NCBI GenBank assembly: GCA_035524095.1
Contig: DATKPK010000267.1
Span: 1 to 15,069 of the forward strand
DNA length: 15,069 nt
Reading direction: 5' to 3'
Source: DATJUF01 sp035524095
GTDB taxonomy: Bacteria; Desulfobacterota; Binatia; Binatales; Binataceae
In this document: one piece after another, positions 7,750 through 14,745 of the stretch
Layout of the letters: each line of letters opens with the position of its first letter
How positions within the stretch are numbered: the stretch's first letter is position 1
Translations under genes and position numbers: made by a program
Notes under the pieces: model-generated
Told to the model about the DNA's origin: nothing
The model's input: only the letters and a program-made list of their open reading frames with translations
Database searches by the model: none

Positions 7750-8622
7750 TTAATTTTCCGAACCGAAGAACACGAAGACGCGAGTCTCGATGCTTTCGCG
7801 CGGCGGCGCGTCGGATGGGCTGGCCGGATCGTCGAAGCCGGTATGCGCGGTCATACGGGCGCGGCCGTCAGTCGCCGAATCGTAACACTTGAGCAGCATC
7901 GCTTCGTCGGTCTGCATCAACGGGAAGTAGTACCATCGATGGGCCGGATTGTAATGAATCGCCAGGGTTTCGCCGCGCCGATGAGGGTAAATGAGGTCGC
8001 TGGCGACGAAATCAGCCGGGGCGATGGACTGGGCGTCGCAGATCGCGAAGGGTGATTCCTGCACCGGACCGGCGACGGGACGCCATACGTTGATGATAGC
8101 GAAGCGATGGCTGAGGAGGCTCCCCGCCTCCTCAGGAAAGAAATCGCGGACGCGCTGAGGTCCCGAGGTAAAGGTGTAGTCGTTGTGCGCGCCCTTAGCC
8201 GGAAGCTTGATGCGCTTGTCGCCCTTGGCGCGGCCGGAGTTGCGAACGATATGATCGAAAACCACTACACGGGTGGCGCCGGTGGCGGCTTTAACGAGGC
8301 GCTCGCATTCAGGGTAATAGACGCGGAGTACTTCCTCATCGTTGTAAAAGTCAGTGACGCGGCTCGGATCGTGATGAAGCTCGAAGCCTTCGCGGTCGAG
8401 TGAAAGCTGGCCAATAAGAGGACGCCCGTTGTGAATTTCGACGATACGCTTGTCAGTCTTACGATTGGTCGAAGGAGCACCGTCCGGCGGCGTATAGGTG
8501 TAGTTGTAGGGCTTCTCGTCCATCGGTGCGAGATAATTGATGGGGGCGTGGACGAGTCCGCCGGCAACGGCGAGAGAGGCAGACGTGCTGACGGGGGTGG
8601 AATGGGGCAGTTCGGTACTCAT
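7750..8622 (-). CDS. CmcJ/NvfI (AsaB-like) family oxidoreductase
   Basis: Protein of 290 aa belonging to the family named after CmcJ of cephamycin biosynthesis, fungal AsaB and NvfI. Members work as hydroxylases, desaturases or related oxygenases on secondary metabolites, some using iron and 2-oxoglutarate. Conserved blocks are visible: VFDHIVRNSG (121-130), AHNDYTFTSGPQRVRDF (145-161) with an HxD pair at His146/Asp148, INVWRPVAGPV (177-187), NPAHRWYYFP (225-234) with His228, MLLKCYDS (242-249), and PPRESIETRVFVFF near the end. Metal ligation by these residues is inferred. I chose the ATG at 8622 because CGAGG lies eight bases upstream. The ATG at 8724 has no ribosome site, lies in the operator palindrome, and would put the candidate -10 element inside the gene. 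It is first in the minus-strand run. Substrate unknown. Confidence 0.85.
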   Translation of the reverse strand: MSTELPHSTPVSTSASLAVAGGLVHAPINYLAPMDEKPYNYTYTPPDGAPSTNRKTDKRIVEIHNGRPLIGQLSLDREGFELHHDPSRVTDFYNDEEVLRVYYPECERLVKAATGATRVVVFDHIVRNSGRAKGDKRIKLPAKGAHNDYTFTSGPQRVRDFFPEEAGSLLSHRFAIINVWRPVAGPVQESPFAICDAQSIAPADFVASDLIYPHRRGETLAIHYNPAHRWYYFPLMQTDEAMLLKCYDSATDGRARMTAHTGFDDPASPSDAPPRESIETRVFVFFGSEN

Positions 8623-8702
8623 TGCCGAGACCTCGTGGAATTGGGCGGCGCGGGCGAAACGGCGCGTGCCGGAAGGGTAGGCGCGAAATAGCGCATGTTC
8701 AG

Positions 8703-8731
8703 AATCTAATTCGATTGGTTGCATGATGCAA
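8703..8731 (-). promoter_or_regulatory. Candidate sigma70 promoter of the CmcJ-like gene
   Basis: Read on the minus strand, TTGCAT (8731-8726) is followed after exactly 17 bases by TAGATT (8708-8703). Transcription would begin near 8696, giving a leader of about 74 nt with a ribosome site at 8631-8636. The -35 match is weak and the -10 match is 4 of 6. The palindrome at 8714-8736 covers the -35 element and much of the spacer, so a bound regulator would block polymerase. Confidence 0.4.
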
Positions 8732-8736
8732 CCAAT
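8714..8736. promoter_or_regulatory. Perfect 10+3+10 operator-like palindrome
   Basis: The arms ATTGGTTGCA (8714-8723) and TGCAACCAAT (8727-8736) are exact reverse complements around TGA. It lies between the divergently transcribed CmcJ-like gene and aceE, over a candidate promoter of the former. Its size and symmetry suit a homodimeric HTH repressor such as MarR, TetR or GntR. The outer ATTGGT/ACCAAT resembles PdhR half-sites, but the 11-bp gap is far wider than in the E. coli PdhR site. No regulator gene is in the window, so the protein is unknown. Confidence 0.6.
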
Positions 8737-8795
8737 CTTGCGGAAACAGAGCTCCGCTAGAGGCGGGAGATTCCGATCGTTCCACGCGTTCGTGG

Positions 8796-8823
8796 TTGCG
8801 CGGCTGGCGTCCTCGGCTAAATT
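8796..8823 (+). promoter_or_regulatory. Candidate aceE promoter
   Basis: TTGCGC (8796-8801), a 16-base spacer and TAAATT (8818-8823) form a weak sigma70-like promoter. Transcription would begin near 8830. A short inverted repeat, CCACG-CGTT-CGTGG (8782-8795), abuts the -35 element and could be a regulatory site. The predicted start point lies only nine bases before the GTG at 8839, so it favours translation from the ATG at 8917. Confidence 0.35.
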
Positions 8824-8916
8824 GAAGGCAAGCGCATCGTGACGGCGAACCAGGCCGGGTTAGCGCGGAGATTTTGGCCCGGATACCAGAATTTGTATTC
8901 GGCGGTGGCGGGGCGA

Positions 8917-11589
8917 ATGAGCATGCTTGAGAATGGACTCGAAACTGATTTGGACGCGGAAGAAACGGTTGAATGGATCGATTCACTTGAAGCCGTAATT
9001 GATCGCGAAGGAGTCGATCGCGCCCATTATTTGTTGGAGAATCTAATCGGCAAGGCGCGCGATCGGGGTGCCTTCCTGCCGTACAATGCCAATACGCCAT
9101 ATGTGAACACGATTCCGGTGGAGCGGCAGCCGCGCTATCCCGGGGATCGTGAGATCGAGCGGCGGATCAGCTCGATTATCCGATGGAATGCGCTCGCGAT
9201 CGTAGTGCGCGCGAACAAGGAAACGTCGGAACTGGGCGGGCATATCGCGAGCTTCCAGTCGGCAGCGACGTTGTATGATGTTGGATTCAATCATTTCTGG
9301 CGCGGCGCGACGGATGAATTCGCCGGCGACCTGGTCTATATCCAGGGTCATTCATCGCCGGGCTTGTACGCACGGGCATTCCTTGAAGGACGGTTGAGTG
9401 AAGATCAACTGCTGAATTTCCGCCGCGAGGTGGACGGGCGCGGATTGTCGTCGTATCCCCATCCGTGGCTAATGCCGGACTTCTGGCAATTCCCCACGGT
9501 GTCGATGGGACTCGGGCCGCTGATGGCGATCTATCAGGCGCGTTTCATGAAATATCTGCAAGGGCGAGGGATCGCTGACATGGGCGATCGCAAGGTGTGG
9601 GCGTTCATGGGTGACGGCGAGATGGATGAGCCGGAATCACTGGGAGCGATCGCGCTGGCGACGCGTGAGCGGCTCGACAACCTAATCTTTGTAGTCAACT
9701 GCAATCTTCAACGGCTTGATGGGCCGGTGCGCGGCAACGGCAAGATAATCCAGGAACTGGAGGCGGATTTTCGCGGCGCCGGCTGGAATGTGATCAAGGT
9801 GATTTGGGGAAGCAACTGGGATCCACTGTTGGCGCGCGATACCGAAGGTTTTCTGCGCAAACGGATGGAGGAATGCGTGGACGGTGAATACCAGGCATTC
9901 AAAGCGCGCGACGGCGCCTACGTGCGGCGGGAATTCTTCAGCAAGTATCCGCAACTAGTCGATATGGTCTCGGGCATGACCGATCAGGAGGTTTGGCAGT
10001 TGCGGCGCGGCGGACATGATCCGCTCAAGGTCTACGCGGCGTATGACGCGGCAGTGAACCATCAGGGACAGCCCACAGTAATCCTCGCGAAGACAATCAA
10101 GGGTTATGGGATGGGGAGTGCCGGCGAGGGCATGAACATTACCCATCAGCAGAAGAAGATGGATCTGGCGGAGTTGAAGGCGTTTCGCGATCGTTTCCAG
10201 ATTCCCGTGACTGACGATCAGATCGAAAAAGTCCCGTTGTACCGGCCGGCGGATGACAGCGTTGAGATGGAATATCTGCGCAGCCGGCGCTCCGCGTTGG
10301 GCGGGGCGATTCCGCAACGGCGGCGCTCGTCAATCAAGCTGGAGGTGCCAGGGCTTTCGATGTTCGACGCGCTGCTCAAAGGCAGCGAGGAGCGCGAAAT
10401 GTCGACAACGATGGGCTTTGTGCGGCTAATCTCGACGCTTATTCGTGACAAGACGCTGGGGCCGCGCGTGGTGCCGATTGTGCCCGACGAATCGCGAACA
10501 TTCGGGATGGAAGGGATGTTCCGGCAACTTGGCATCTTCTCGCAAGTGGGACAATTGTATAAGCCCGAGGACAGCGGGCTGCTGATGTTCTATCGAGAGC
10601 ATCAGCACGGGCAAATTCTTCAGGAAGGAATCAACGAGGCGGGCGCGATGTCGTCGTGGATCGCGGGGGCGACTTCATACAGTTCGCATAATCAGCCGAT
10701 GATTCCGTTCTATATTTTCTATTCGATGTTCGGCTTTCAACGAGTCGGGGATCTGGCGTGGGCGGCGGGCGATATGCGCAGCCGAGGGTTTCTCCTGGGC
10801 GGAACGTCGGGACGCACGACCCTAAATGGAGAGGGCTTGCAGCACGCTGATGGCCATAGCCATTTGATGTCTTCGACGATCCCGAACTGCGTTTCGTACG
10901 ATCCGACATTTGCTTACGAGGTCGCGGTTATAATCCACGACGGGCTACGCCGGATGTTACAGGAACAGGAAGACATTTTTTACTACATCACGTTAGTCAA
11001 CGAGAATTACCGCCATCCCGCGATGCCTGAGGGTGCCGAGGAGGGGATTCTCAAGGGGATGTACCTGTTTCAGGACGGCGGCAAGGGTAATGAGCCGCGC
11101 GTGCAACTGATGGGATCGGGAACGATCCTGCGCGAAGTCCTGGCCGCGGCGGAATTGCTCAAAAATGATTTCGGCGTGCTGGCGGACGTCTGGAGCGTAC
11201 CGAGCTTCACTGAACTTCGGCGCGACGGAATTGAGACCGAACGCTGGAACATGCTCCATCCGACGAAAGCGCAGAAGCGCAGCTACGTCGAGACTTGCCT
11301 CGCCGATCGGCCCGGCCCGGTGGTGGCGGCAAGTGACTATATTCGTTCGTTCGCCGATCAGATCCGGCCATATATACCACGCCGCTATAAGGTGCTGGGC
11401 ACCGATGGCTTCGGGCGCAGTGACTATCGGGCGCGGCTGCGGAGCTTCTTCGAGGTAGATCGCCATTACGTGGCGTTGGCAGCGTTGAAGAGTCTCGCGG
11501 ATGAAGAGCAGGTGCCGGCATCGAAGGTGGCGTCGGCGATCAAGAAGTACAATATCGATCCGGAACGTCCGATGCCGACACGGGTGTAA
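8917..11589 (+). CDS. aceE: Pyruvate dehydrogenase E1, homodimeric type
   Basis: Thiamine-diphosphate enzyme that decarboxylates pyruvate and reductively acetylates the lipoyl group of E2. It has 890 aa from the chosen start (E. coli AceE: 887) and clear similarity along its length. Early blocks are YVNTIPVERQPRYPGD, IRWNAL and ELGGHIASFQSAATLYDVGF. The ThDP/Mg motif runs from GDGEMDEPES at 232 to NCN at 261-263. Further landmarks are the KGYGMG loop and GTSGRTTLNGEGLQHADGHS near 629-648. The C-terminal domain has LGTDGFGRSD and ends in NIDPERPMPTRV. An in-frame GTG at 8839, with AAGG ten bases upstream, would add 26 residues not seen in the E. coli protein; the ATG at 8917 aligns with the family start, and 8923 is also possible. 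aceF follows after 73 nt with no visible terminator, suggesting an operon. Confidence 0.97.
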   Translation: MSMLENGLETDLDAEETVEWIDSLEAVIDREGVDRAHYLLENLIGKARDRGAFLPYNANTPYVNTIPVERQPRYPGDREIERRISSIIRWNALAIVVRANKETSELGGHIASFQSAATLYDVGFNHFWRGATDEFAGDLVYIQGHSSPGLYARAFLEGRLSEDQLLNFRREVDGRGLSSYPHPWLMPDFWQFPTVSMGLGPLMAIYQARFMKYLQGRGIADMGDRKVWAFMGDGEMDEPESLGAIALATRERLDNLIFVVNCNLQRLDGPVRGNGKIIQELEADFRGAGWNVIKVIWGSNWDPLLARDTEGFLRKRMEECVDGEYQAFKARDGAYVRREFFSKYPQLVDMVSGMTDQEVWQLRRGGHDPLKVYAAYDAAVNHQGQPTVILAKTIKGYGMGSAGEGMNITHQQKKMDLAELKAFRDRFQIPVTDDQIEKVPLYRPADDSVEMEYLRSRRSALGGAIPQRRRSSIKLEVPGLSMFDALLKGSEEREMSTTMGFVRLISTLIRDKTLGPRVVPIVPDESRTFGMEGMFRQLGIFSQVGQLYKPEDSGLLMFYREHQHGQILQEGINEAGAMSSWIAGATSYSSHNQPMIPFYIFYSMFGFQRVGDLAWAAGDMRSRGFLLGGTSGRTTLNGEGLQHADGHSHLMSSTIPNCVSYDPTFAYEVAVIIHDGLRRMLQEQEDIFYYITLVNENYRHPAMPEGAEEGILKGMYLFQDGGKGNEPRVQLMGSGTILREVLAAAELLKNDFGVLADVWSVPSFTELRRDGIETERWNMLHPTKAQKRSYVETCLADRPGPVVAASDYIRSFADQIRPYIPRRYKVLGTDGFGRSDYRARLRSFFEVDRHYVALAALKSLADEEQVPASKVASAIKKYNIDPERPMPTRV

Positions 11590-11662
11590 TATCAGCGCCG
11601 CCGGTTGAGAAGGTAATTAGAGCGAGCCCTGCAAAAGCATATAAGTCAGCGCGAGTGAAATT

Positions 11663-13066
11663 ATGGCGAGCCTGATTGACATCAAGATTCCTGATATCGG
11701 CGAGTTCCACGACGTTGACGTGGTCGAGGTTATGGTCAAGCCAGGCGACCACGTGAGCATCGACGATTCGTTGATAACGATCGAATCAGACAAGGCGACG
11801 ATGGAGGTGCCGTCGCCACAGGCGGGAATCGTCAAGTCGGTTAAGGTCAAACTCGGCGACAAGGTCTCGGAAGGGTCGGCGATAATCGAACTCGAGGCCG
11901 AGGGTGCGCCGAGTAGCGAGAACGGCACGCCGAGCGACGGCAAGTCAGTCGAGGCAAAGCCACGCGAGGTGCATCCGGCTAAAGCGGCACCGTCGGCGCC
12001 GGTCAACGGCACGGGAAGCAAGTCGGCAACGAAAGAACGTCCGGCGTTGACGGTGGTGGGTGGAAAAGCGGAAACACCGGCAGTCGCAGCGGAACCGTCG
12101 CGGGCGATGGTCTCGAGTGAACAGCCGGAAGAGGGCGAGGAGACCGCTGCCAAAGTGCGGCCGCATGCGAGTCCCTCGGTACGGAAGTTCGCGCGCGAAC
12201 TCGGCGCCGACCTGATGCAAATTCAGGGGAGCGGTTTGTATGGACGGATTTTTCGGAGCGATGTCGAGAAATACGTCAAGGCTATGCTGACCAGTCCGGC
12301 GGCGAGAAGCGGCGGCGGCGCACTCGATCTGATTCCCTGGCCGAAGATTGATTTCACCAGATTCGGCGAGGTCGAGAGTGTGCCACTGTCGCGGATTCGC
12401 AAGCTGTCGAAGGCGAATCTCGCGCGCAACTGGGTGATGATTCCGCACGTCACGCAGTTCGACGAAGCGGACGTGACCGAACTCGAGGCGCTGCGGCAAG
12501 AGATCAATCAGAAAGCGGCGGCGCGCAAAGATAGTGCTCCGGTGCGGGTCACGATTCTCGCGTTCATCCTCAAGGCGCTCGTGCCAGCGCTGAAGGAGTT
12601 CCCGGAATTCAACTCGTCGTTGGAAGGGGACAATCTAATCCTGAAGAGGTACTACCATCTCGGCTTCGCAGCAGACACGGCAGATGGGCTGGTGGTGCCG
12701 GTGATCCGCGACGTCGATCAAAAGGGCGTCTTGCAGATCGCGCGCGAAACGGCGGAATTGGCTGCCGCGGCGCGCGGGCGAAAGCTGAAACCGTCGGATA
12801 TGCAGGGCGGATGTTTCACTGTGTCCAGTCTCGGCGGGATTGGCGGGACGTCGTTTACGCCGATTATCAATGCGCCGGAGGTGGCGATTCTAGGAGTGTC
12901 AAAGCTGACTCACAAGCCGGTCTATCAGAACAGCGGTTTCGTACCACGCCTGATCGTGCCGCTGTCGCTATCGTATGACCATCGGGTGATTGATGGAGCG
13001 TTAGCGGCTCGATTCATCACCTATCTGAGCGAAGTACTCGGCGATATGCGGCGGGCGTTGCTATAG
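11663..13066 (+). CDS. aceF: Pyruvate dehydrogenase E2, dihydrolipoyl acetyltransferase
   Basis: Core subunit of the pyruvate dehydrogenase complex, transferring the acetyl group from lipoamide to CoA. It has 467 aa. One lipoyl domain covers about 1-80, with the modified lysine in ESDKATMEVPS (Lys44). A Pro/Ala/Glu-rich flexible linker follows (about 84-166). The peripheral-subunit-binding domain lies at about 169-206 (ASPSVRKFARELGADL then GSGLYGRIFRSDVEKYVK). The catalytic domain spans about 230-467 and carries SYDHRVIDGALAARF, with active-site His440 and Asp444. FTRFGEVESVPLSRIRKLS is the AceF-type entry to the catalytic domain. E. coli AceF has three lipoyl domains, so this is the short one-lipoyl form. 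The ATG at 11663 has only a weak ribosome site. It lies directly behind aceE. The E3 gene (lpd) is not downstream, so E3 must be encoded elsewhere. Confidence 0.96.
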   Translation: MASLIDIKIPDIGEFHDVDVVEVMVKPGDHVSIDDSLITIESDKATMEVPSPQAGIVKSVKVKLGDKVSEGSAIIELEAEGAPSSENGTPSDGKSVEAKPREVHPAKAAPSAPVNGTGSKSATKERPALTVVGGKAETPAVAAEPSRAMVSSEQPEEGEETAAKVRPHASPSVRKFARELGADLMQIQGSGLYGRIFRSDVEKYVKAMLTSPAARSGGGALDLIPWPKIDFTRFGEVESVPLSRIRKLSKANLARNWVMIPHVTQFDEADVTELEALRQEINQKAAARKDSAPVRVTILAFILKALVPALKEFPEFNSSLEGDNLILKRYYHLGFAADTADGLVVPVIRDVDQKGVLQIARETAELAAAARGRKLKPSDMQGGCFTVSSLGGIGGTSFTPIINAPEVAILGVSKLTHKPVYQNSGFVPRLIVPLSLSYDHRVIDGALAARFITYLSEVLGDMRRALL

Positions 13067-13103
13067 CGGCCACACGTATCCAGGCGAATGCGATCGCCGC
13101 AGA

Positions 13104-13253
13104 GTTTTAAGGGCGCAACGCTCGCAGTCTCAGAATCTAAGGCATGGCGGCAGTCACGGACTCGCGTAATGCGGTGGTTTCAGAGCGAACCCCATGACGT
13201 GCGTACGGCCTCGCAAGCGAGAAATGAGAGGTTCTAAGACGCGACGCTCGCAG
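13104..13253. repeat. Pair of diverged 23-24 nt direct repeats
   Basis: GTTTTAAGGGCGCAACGCTC plus GCAG (13104-13127) and GTTCTAAGACGCGACGCTCG plus CAG (13231-13253) agree in most positions, and their last 14 bases differ once. Between them lie a small CTCGC-AA-GCGAG hairpin (13210-13221) and a TCTAAGG resembling the repeat start. No gene is supported from 13067 to 13252. This may be the remnant of an extragenic repeat family. Confidence 0.45.
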
Positions 13254-13270
13254 GCCTCGCGCGCGAGGCC
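13253..13270. terminator. 18-bp GC-rich palindrome after the small gene
   Basis: GGCCTCGCGCGCGAGGCC is a perfect palindrome starting four bases past the stop of the 59-aa minus-strand gene. It can form a stable stem, but no U-tract follows on the minus strand, so it is at best a non-canonical terminator or a transcript-end stabiliser. Confidence 0.35.
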
Positions 13271-13274
13271 TATG

Positions 13275-13454
13275 TTAGTCAGCCAGAACGCGGATGTTGC
13301 ATTCGCGATGAACTTTGCCGAAATCGATCACTTCTTGCTCGAGCGCGGTCGGTTTCGACGCCGGTTCGGTCAGCATCCACCGGCGCGCGGCTGCGGGGTC
13401 CATCCCGTCGGCCTCGACTGAAAGGTTGTGATCGTCGCAAATAATAAACGCCAT
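13275..13454 (-). CDS. Small hypothetical protein, 59 aa
   Basis: I do not recognise this protein. It begins MAFIICDDHNLSVEADGMDP and ends CNIRVLAD. It is acidic, has two cysteines and shows no signal peptide or membrane segment; AAARRWMLTEPASKPTALEQ could form a helix-turn-helix-like hairpin, though not a recognised DNA-binding motif. Support for a real gene is the excellent ribosome site AAGGAG six bases before the ATG at 13454, and a palindrome right after the stop. An in-frame ATG 18 nt upstream would add six residues and overlap that ribosome site, so it is unlikely. It is divergent from the thiolase-like gene, with 130 nt between starts. Function unknown. Confidence 0.6.
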   Translation of the reverse strand: MAFIICDDHNLSVEADGMDPAAARRWMLTEPASKPTALEQEVIDFGKVHRECNIRVLAD

Positions 13455-13521
13455 CAGAATCTCCTTGCGCAAATTACGGTAACGGATCAGTAGCCGGAAG
13501 TCAGGCTTGGGGTCGCTGAGG

Positions 13522-13550
13522 TTAACAGTCCGCTCAGCAATTGTGGTAAT
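13522..13550 (+). promoter_or_regulatory. Candidate promoter of the thiolase-like gene
   Basis: TTAACA (13522-13527, five of six to TTGACA), a 17-base spacer and GGTAAT (13545-13550, four of six to TATAAT). Transcription would start near 13557, leaving a short leader of about 28 nt that holds AGGAG (13573-13577), seven bases before the ATG. Confidence 0.45.
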
Positions 13551-13584
13551 CGGGAGACAGAAATCGTAGTGCAGGAGCTAACTT

Positions 13585-14745
13585 ATGAGTCTCAAGGGTA
13601 AGGCCGCCGCGATCGGAATCGCGGAGCTGAAACCATGGAAAGAGCCACCGCCCGATACGACGCCGCTCAGTCTGATGGCGCGGTTGACAGCCGAGGCGAT
13701 CGCGGATGCAGGGCTGGAGAAAAAGGATATCGACGGATTCCTGGTCGGAATGCCGGTAGCGGATCCGGGCTTTATCTATCCGGCGAGCGCGGCTGAAGTC
13801 CTGGGAATCAATCCGCGGATGCTGAATATCGTTGATATCGGCGGTGCGAGTCCGGCGGGAATGATCTGGCGGGCAGCGGCGGCGATCAATGCCGGAATGG
13901 CCGAGGCGGTGCTGTGCATCGTCGCCGACCTGAACAAAGCAGGCGATCAGAAGGTGCCAGTGATCTCGGTGCAGCGCGAGTTCGAGGCGCCCTATGGGAA
14001 TATCGGCGCGAATTGCGGCTACGCGATGATCGCGAATCGCCATATCTATGAATACGGCACCGAGCCGGAGCAGATGGCGAAAGTTGCGGTCGATCAACGG
14101 AAGAATGCGCTTAAGAATCCGCTGGCGACATTCAATGACAAGCCGCTCACGATCAATGATGTGCTGAATTCGCGGATGATCGTTGATCCGCTTCATCTAT
14201 ACGAGATAGTCAGTCCGTGCAGCGGTGGATCGGCGGTCATTGTCGCGTCGCCCGAAGTTGCCAAACGGGCGAAGAATCCGCCTGCATGGCTGCTCGGAGC
14301 GGGCGAATTCTCGAACCATTCGTCTATCACCTACGCGCCGTCGCTGACCGATTCACCGATTAAACCGGCTGCCGACGCAGCGTTCAAAATGGCGGGCGTC
14401 GATCGTAAAGACGTCGACCTCGTGTGTCCGTACGATTGCTACACGATCACGGTGCTGGTGACGTTTGAGGACGCCGGCTTCTGTAAGAAGGGACAGGGCG
14501 GAGCGTTCGCGGCAGAACACGATCTGACTTATGCCGGGGATTTTCCCTGTAATACGCATGGCGGGCAGCTCTCGTTCGGGCAGCCGGGCCTCGGCGGCGG
14601 CATGAGTCATGTGGTCGAGGCAATCCGACAGTTGATGGGACGAGGCGGTGAGCGCCAGGTCAAGGATGCGTCACTGGCTTACGTCAACGGCAACGGCGGA
14701 ATCATGAGCGAGCAGGTCAGCCTGATAATGGAGCGGCGAGCATGA
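13585..14745 (+). CDS. Thiolase-fold protein of the SCP-x/Ltp group, lacking the nucleophilic Cys
   Basis: Thiolase-superfamily protein of 386 aa acting on an acyl-CoA in the cytosol. Landmarks include DIDGFLVGMPV (48-58), DIGGASPAGMIWRAAAAINAG (84-104), YDCYTITVLVTFEDAGF in the middle, and NTHGGQLSFGQPGLGGGMSH (323-342). Condensing thiolases have a catalytic Cys where this protein has GGAS (86-89), and a GHP histidine where this one has FGQP (Gln333). Both changes are usual in the branch that pairs with DUF35 proteins, such as the steroid side-chain aldolase Ltp2. It is therefore more likely an aldolase, a C-C lyase or a non-condensing acyl-CoA enzyme than a true thiolase. AGGAG fixes the start at 13585. 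Its stop overlaps the DUF35 start by ATGA, so the two proteins are probably made together and form a complex. Substrate unknown. Confidence 0.87.
   Translation: MSLKGKAAAIGIAELKPWKEPPPDTTPLSLMARLTAEAIADAGLEKKDIDGFLVGMPVADPGFIYPASAAEVLGINPRMLNIVDIGGASPAGMIWRAAAAINAGMAEAVLCIVADLNKAGDQKVPVISVQREFEAPYGNIGANCGYAMIANRHIYEYGTEPEQMAKVAVDQRKNALKNPLATFNDKPLTINDVLNSRMIVDPLHLYEIVSPCSGGSAVIVASPEVAKRAKNPPAWLLGAGEFSNHSSITYAPSLTDSPIKPAADAAFKMAGVDRKDVDLVCPYDCYTITVLVTFEDAGFCKKGQGGAFAAEHDLTYAGDFPCNTHGGQLSFGQPGLGGGMSHVVEAIRQLMGRGGERQVKDASLAYVNGNGGIMSEQVSLIMERRA

Noticed and set aside
11617..12153. 178-codon minus-strand frame opposite aceF
   Set aside because: Ser/Thr/Ala-rich shadow of the lipoyl domain and linker; no ribosome site or family features.
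12812..12819. TGTTTCAC, identical to half of a parS site
   Set aside because: It lies inside aceF coding sequence, and the following bases do not complete the palindrome; taken as chance.
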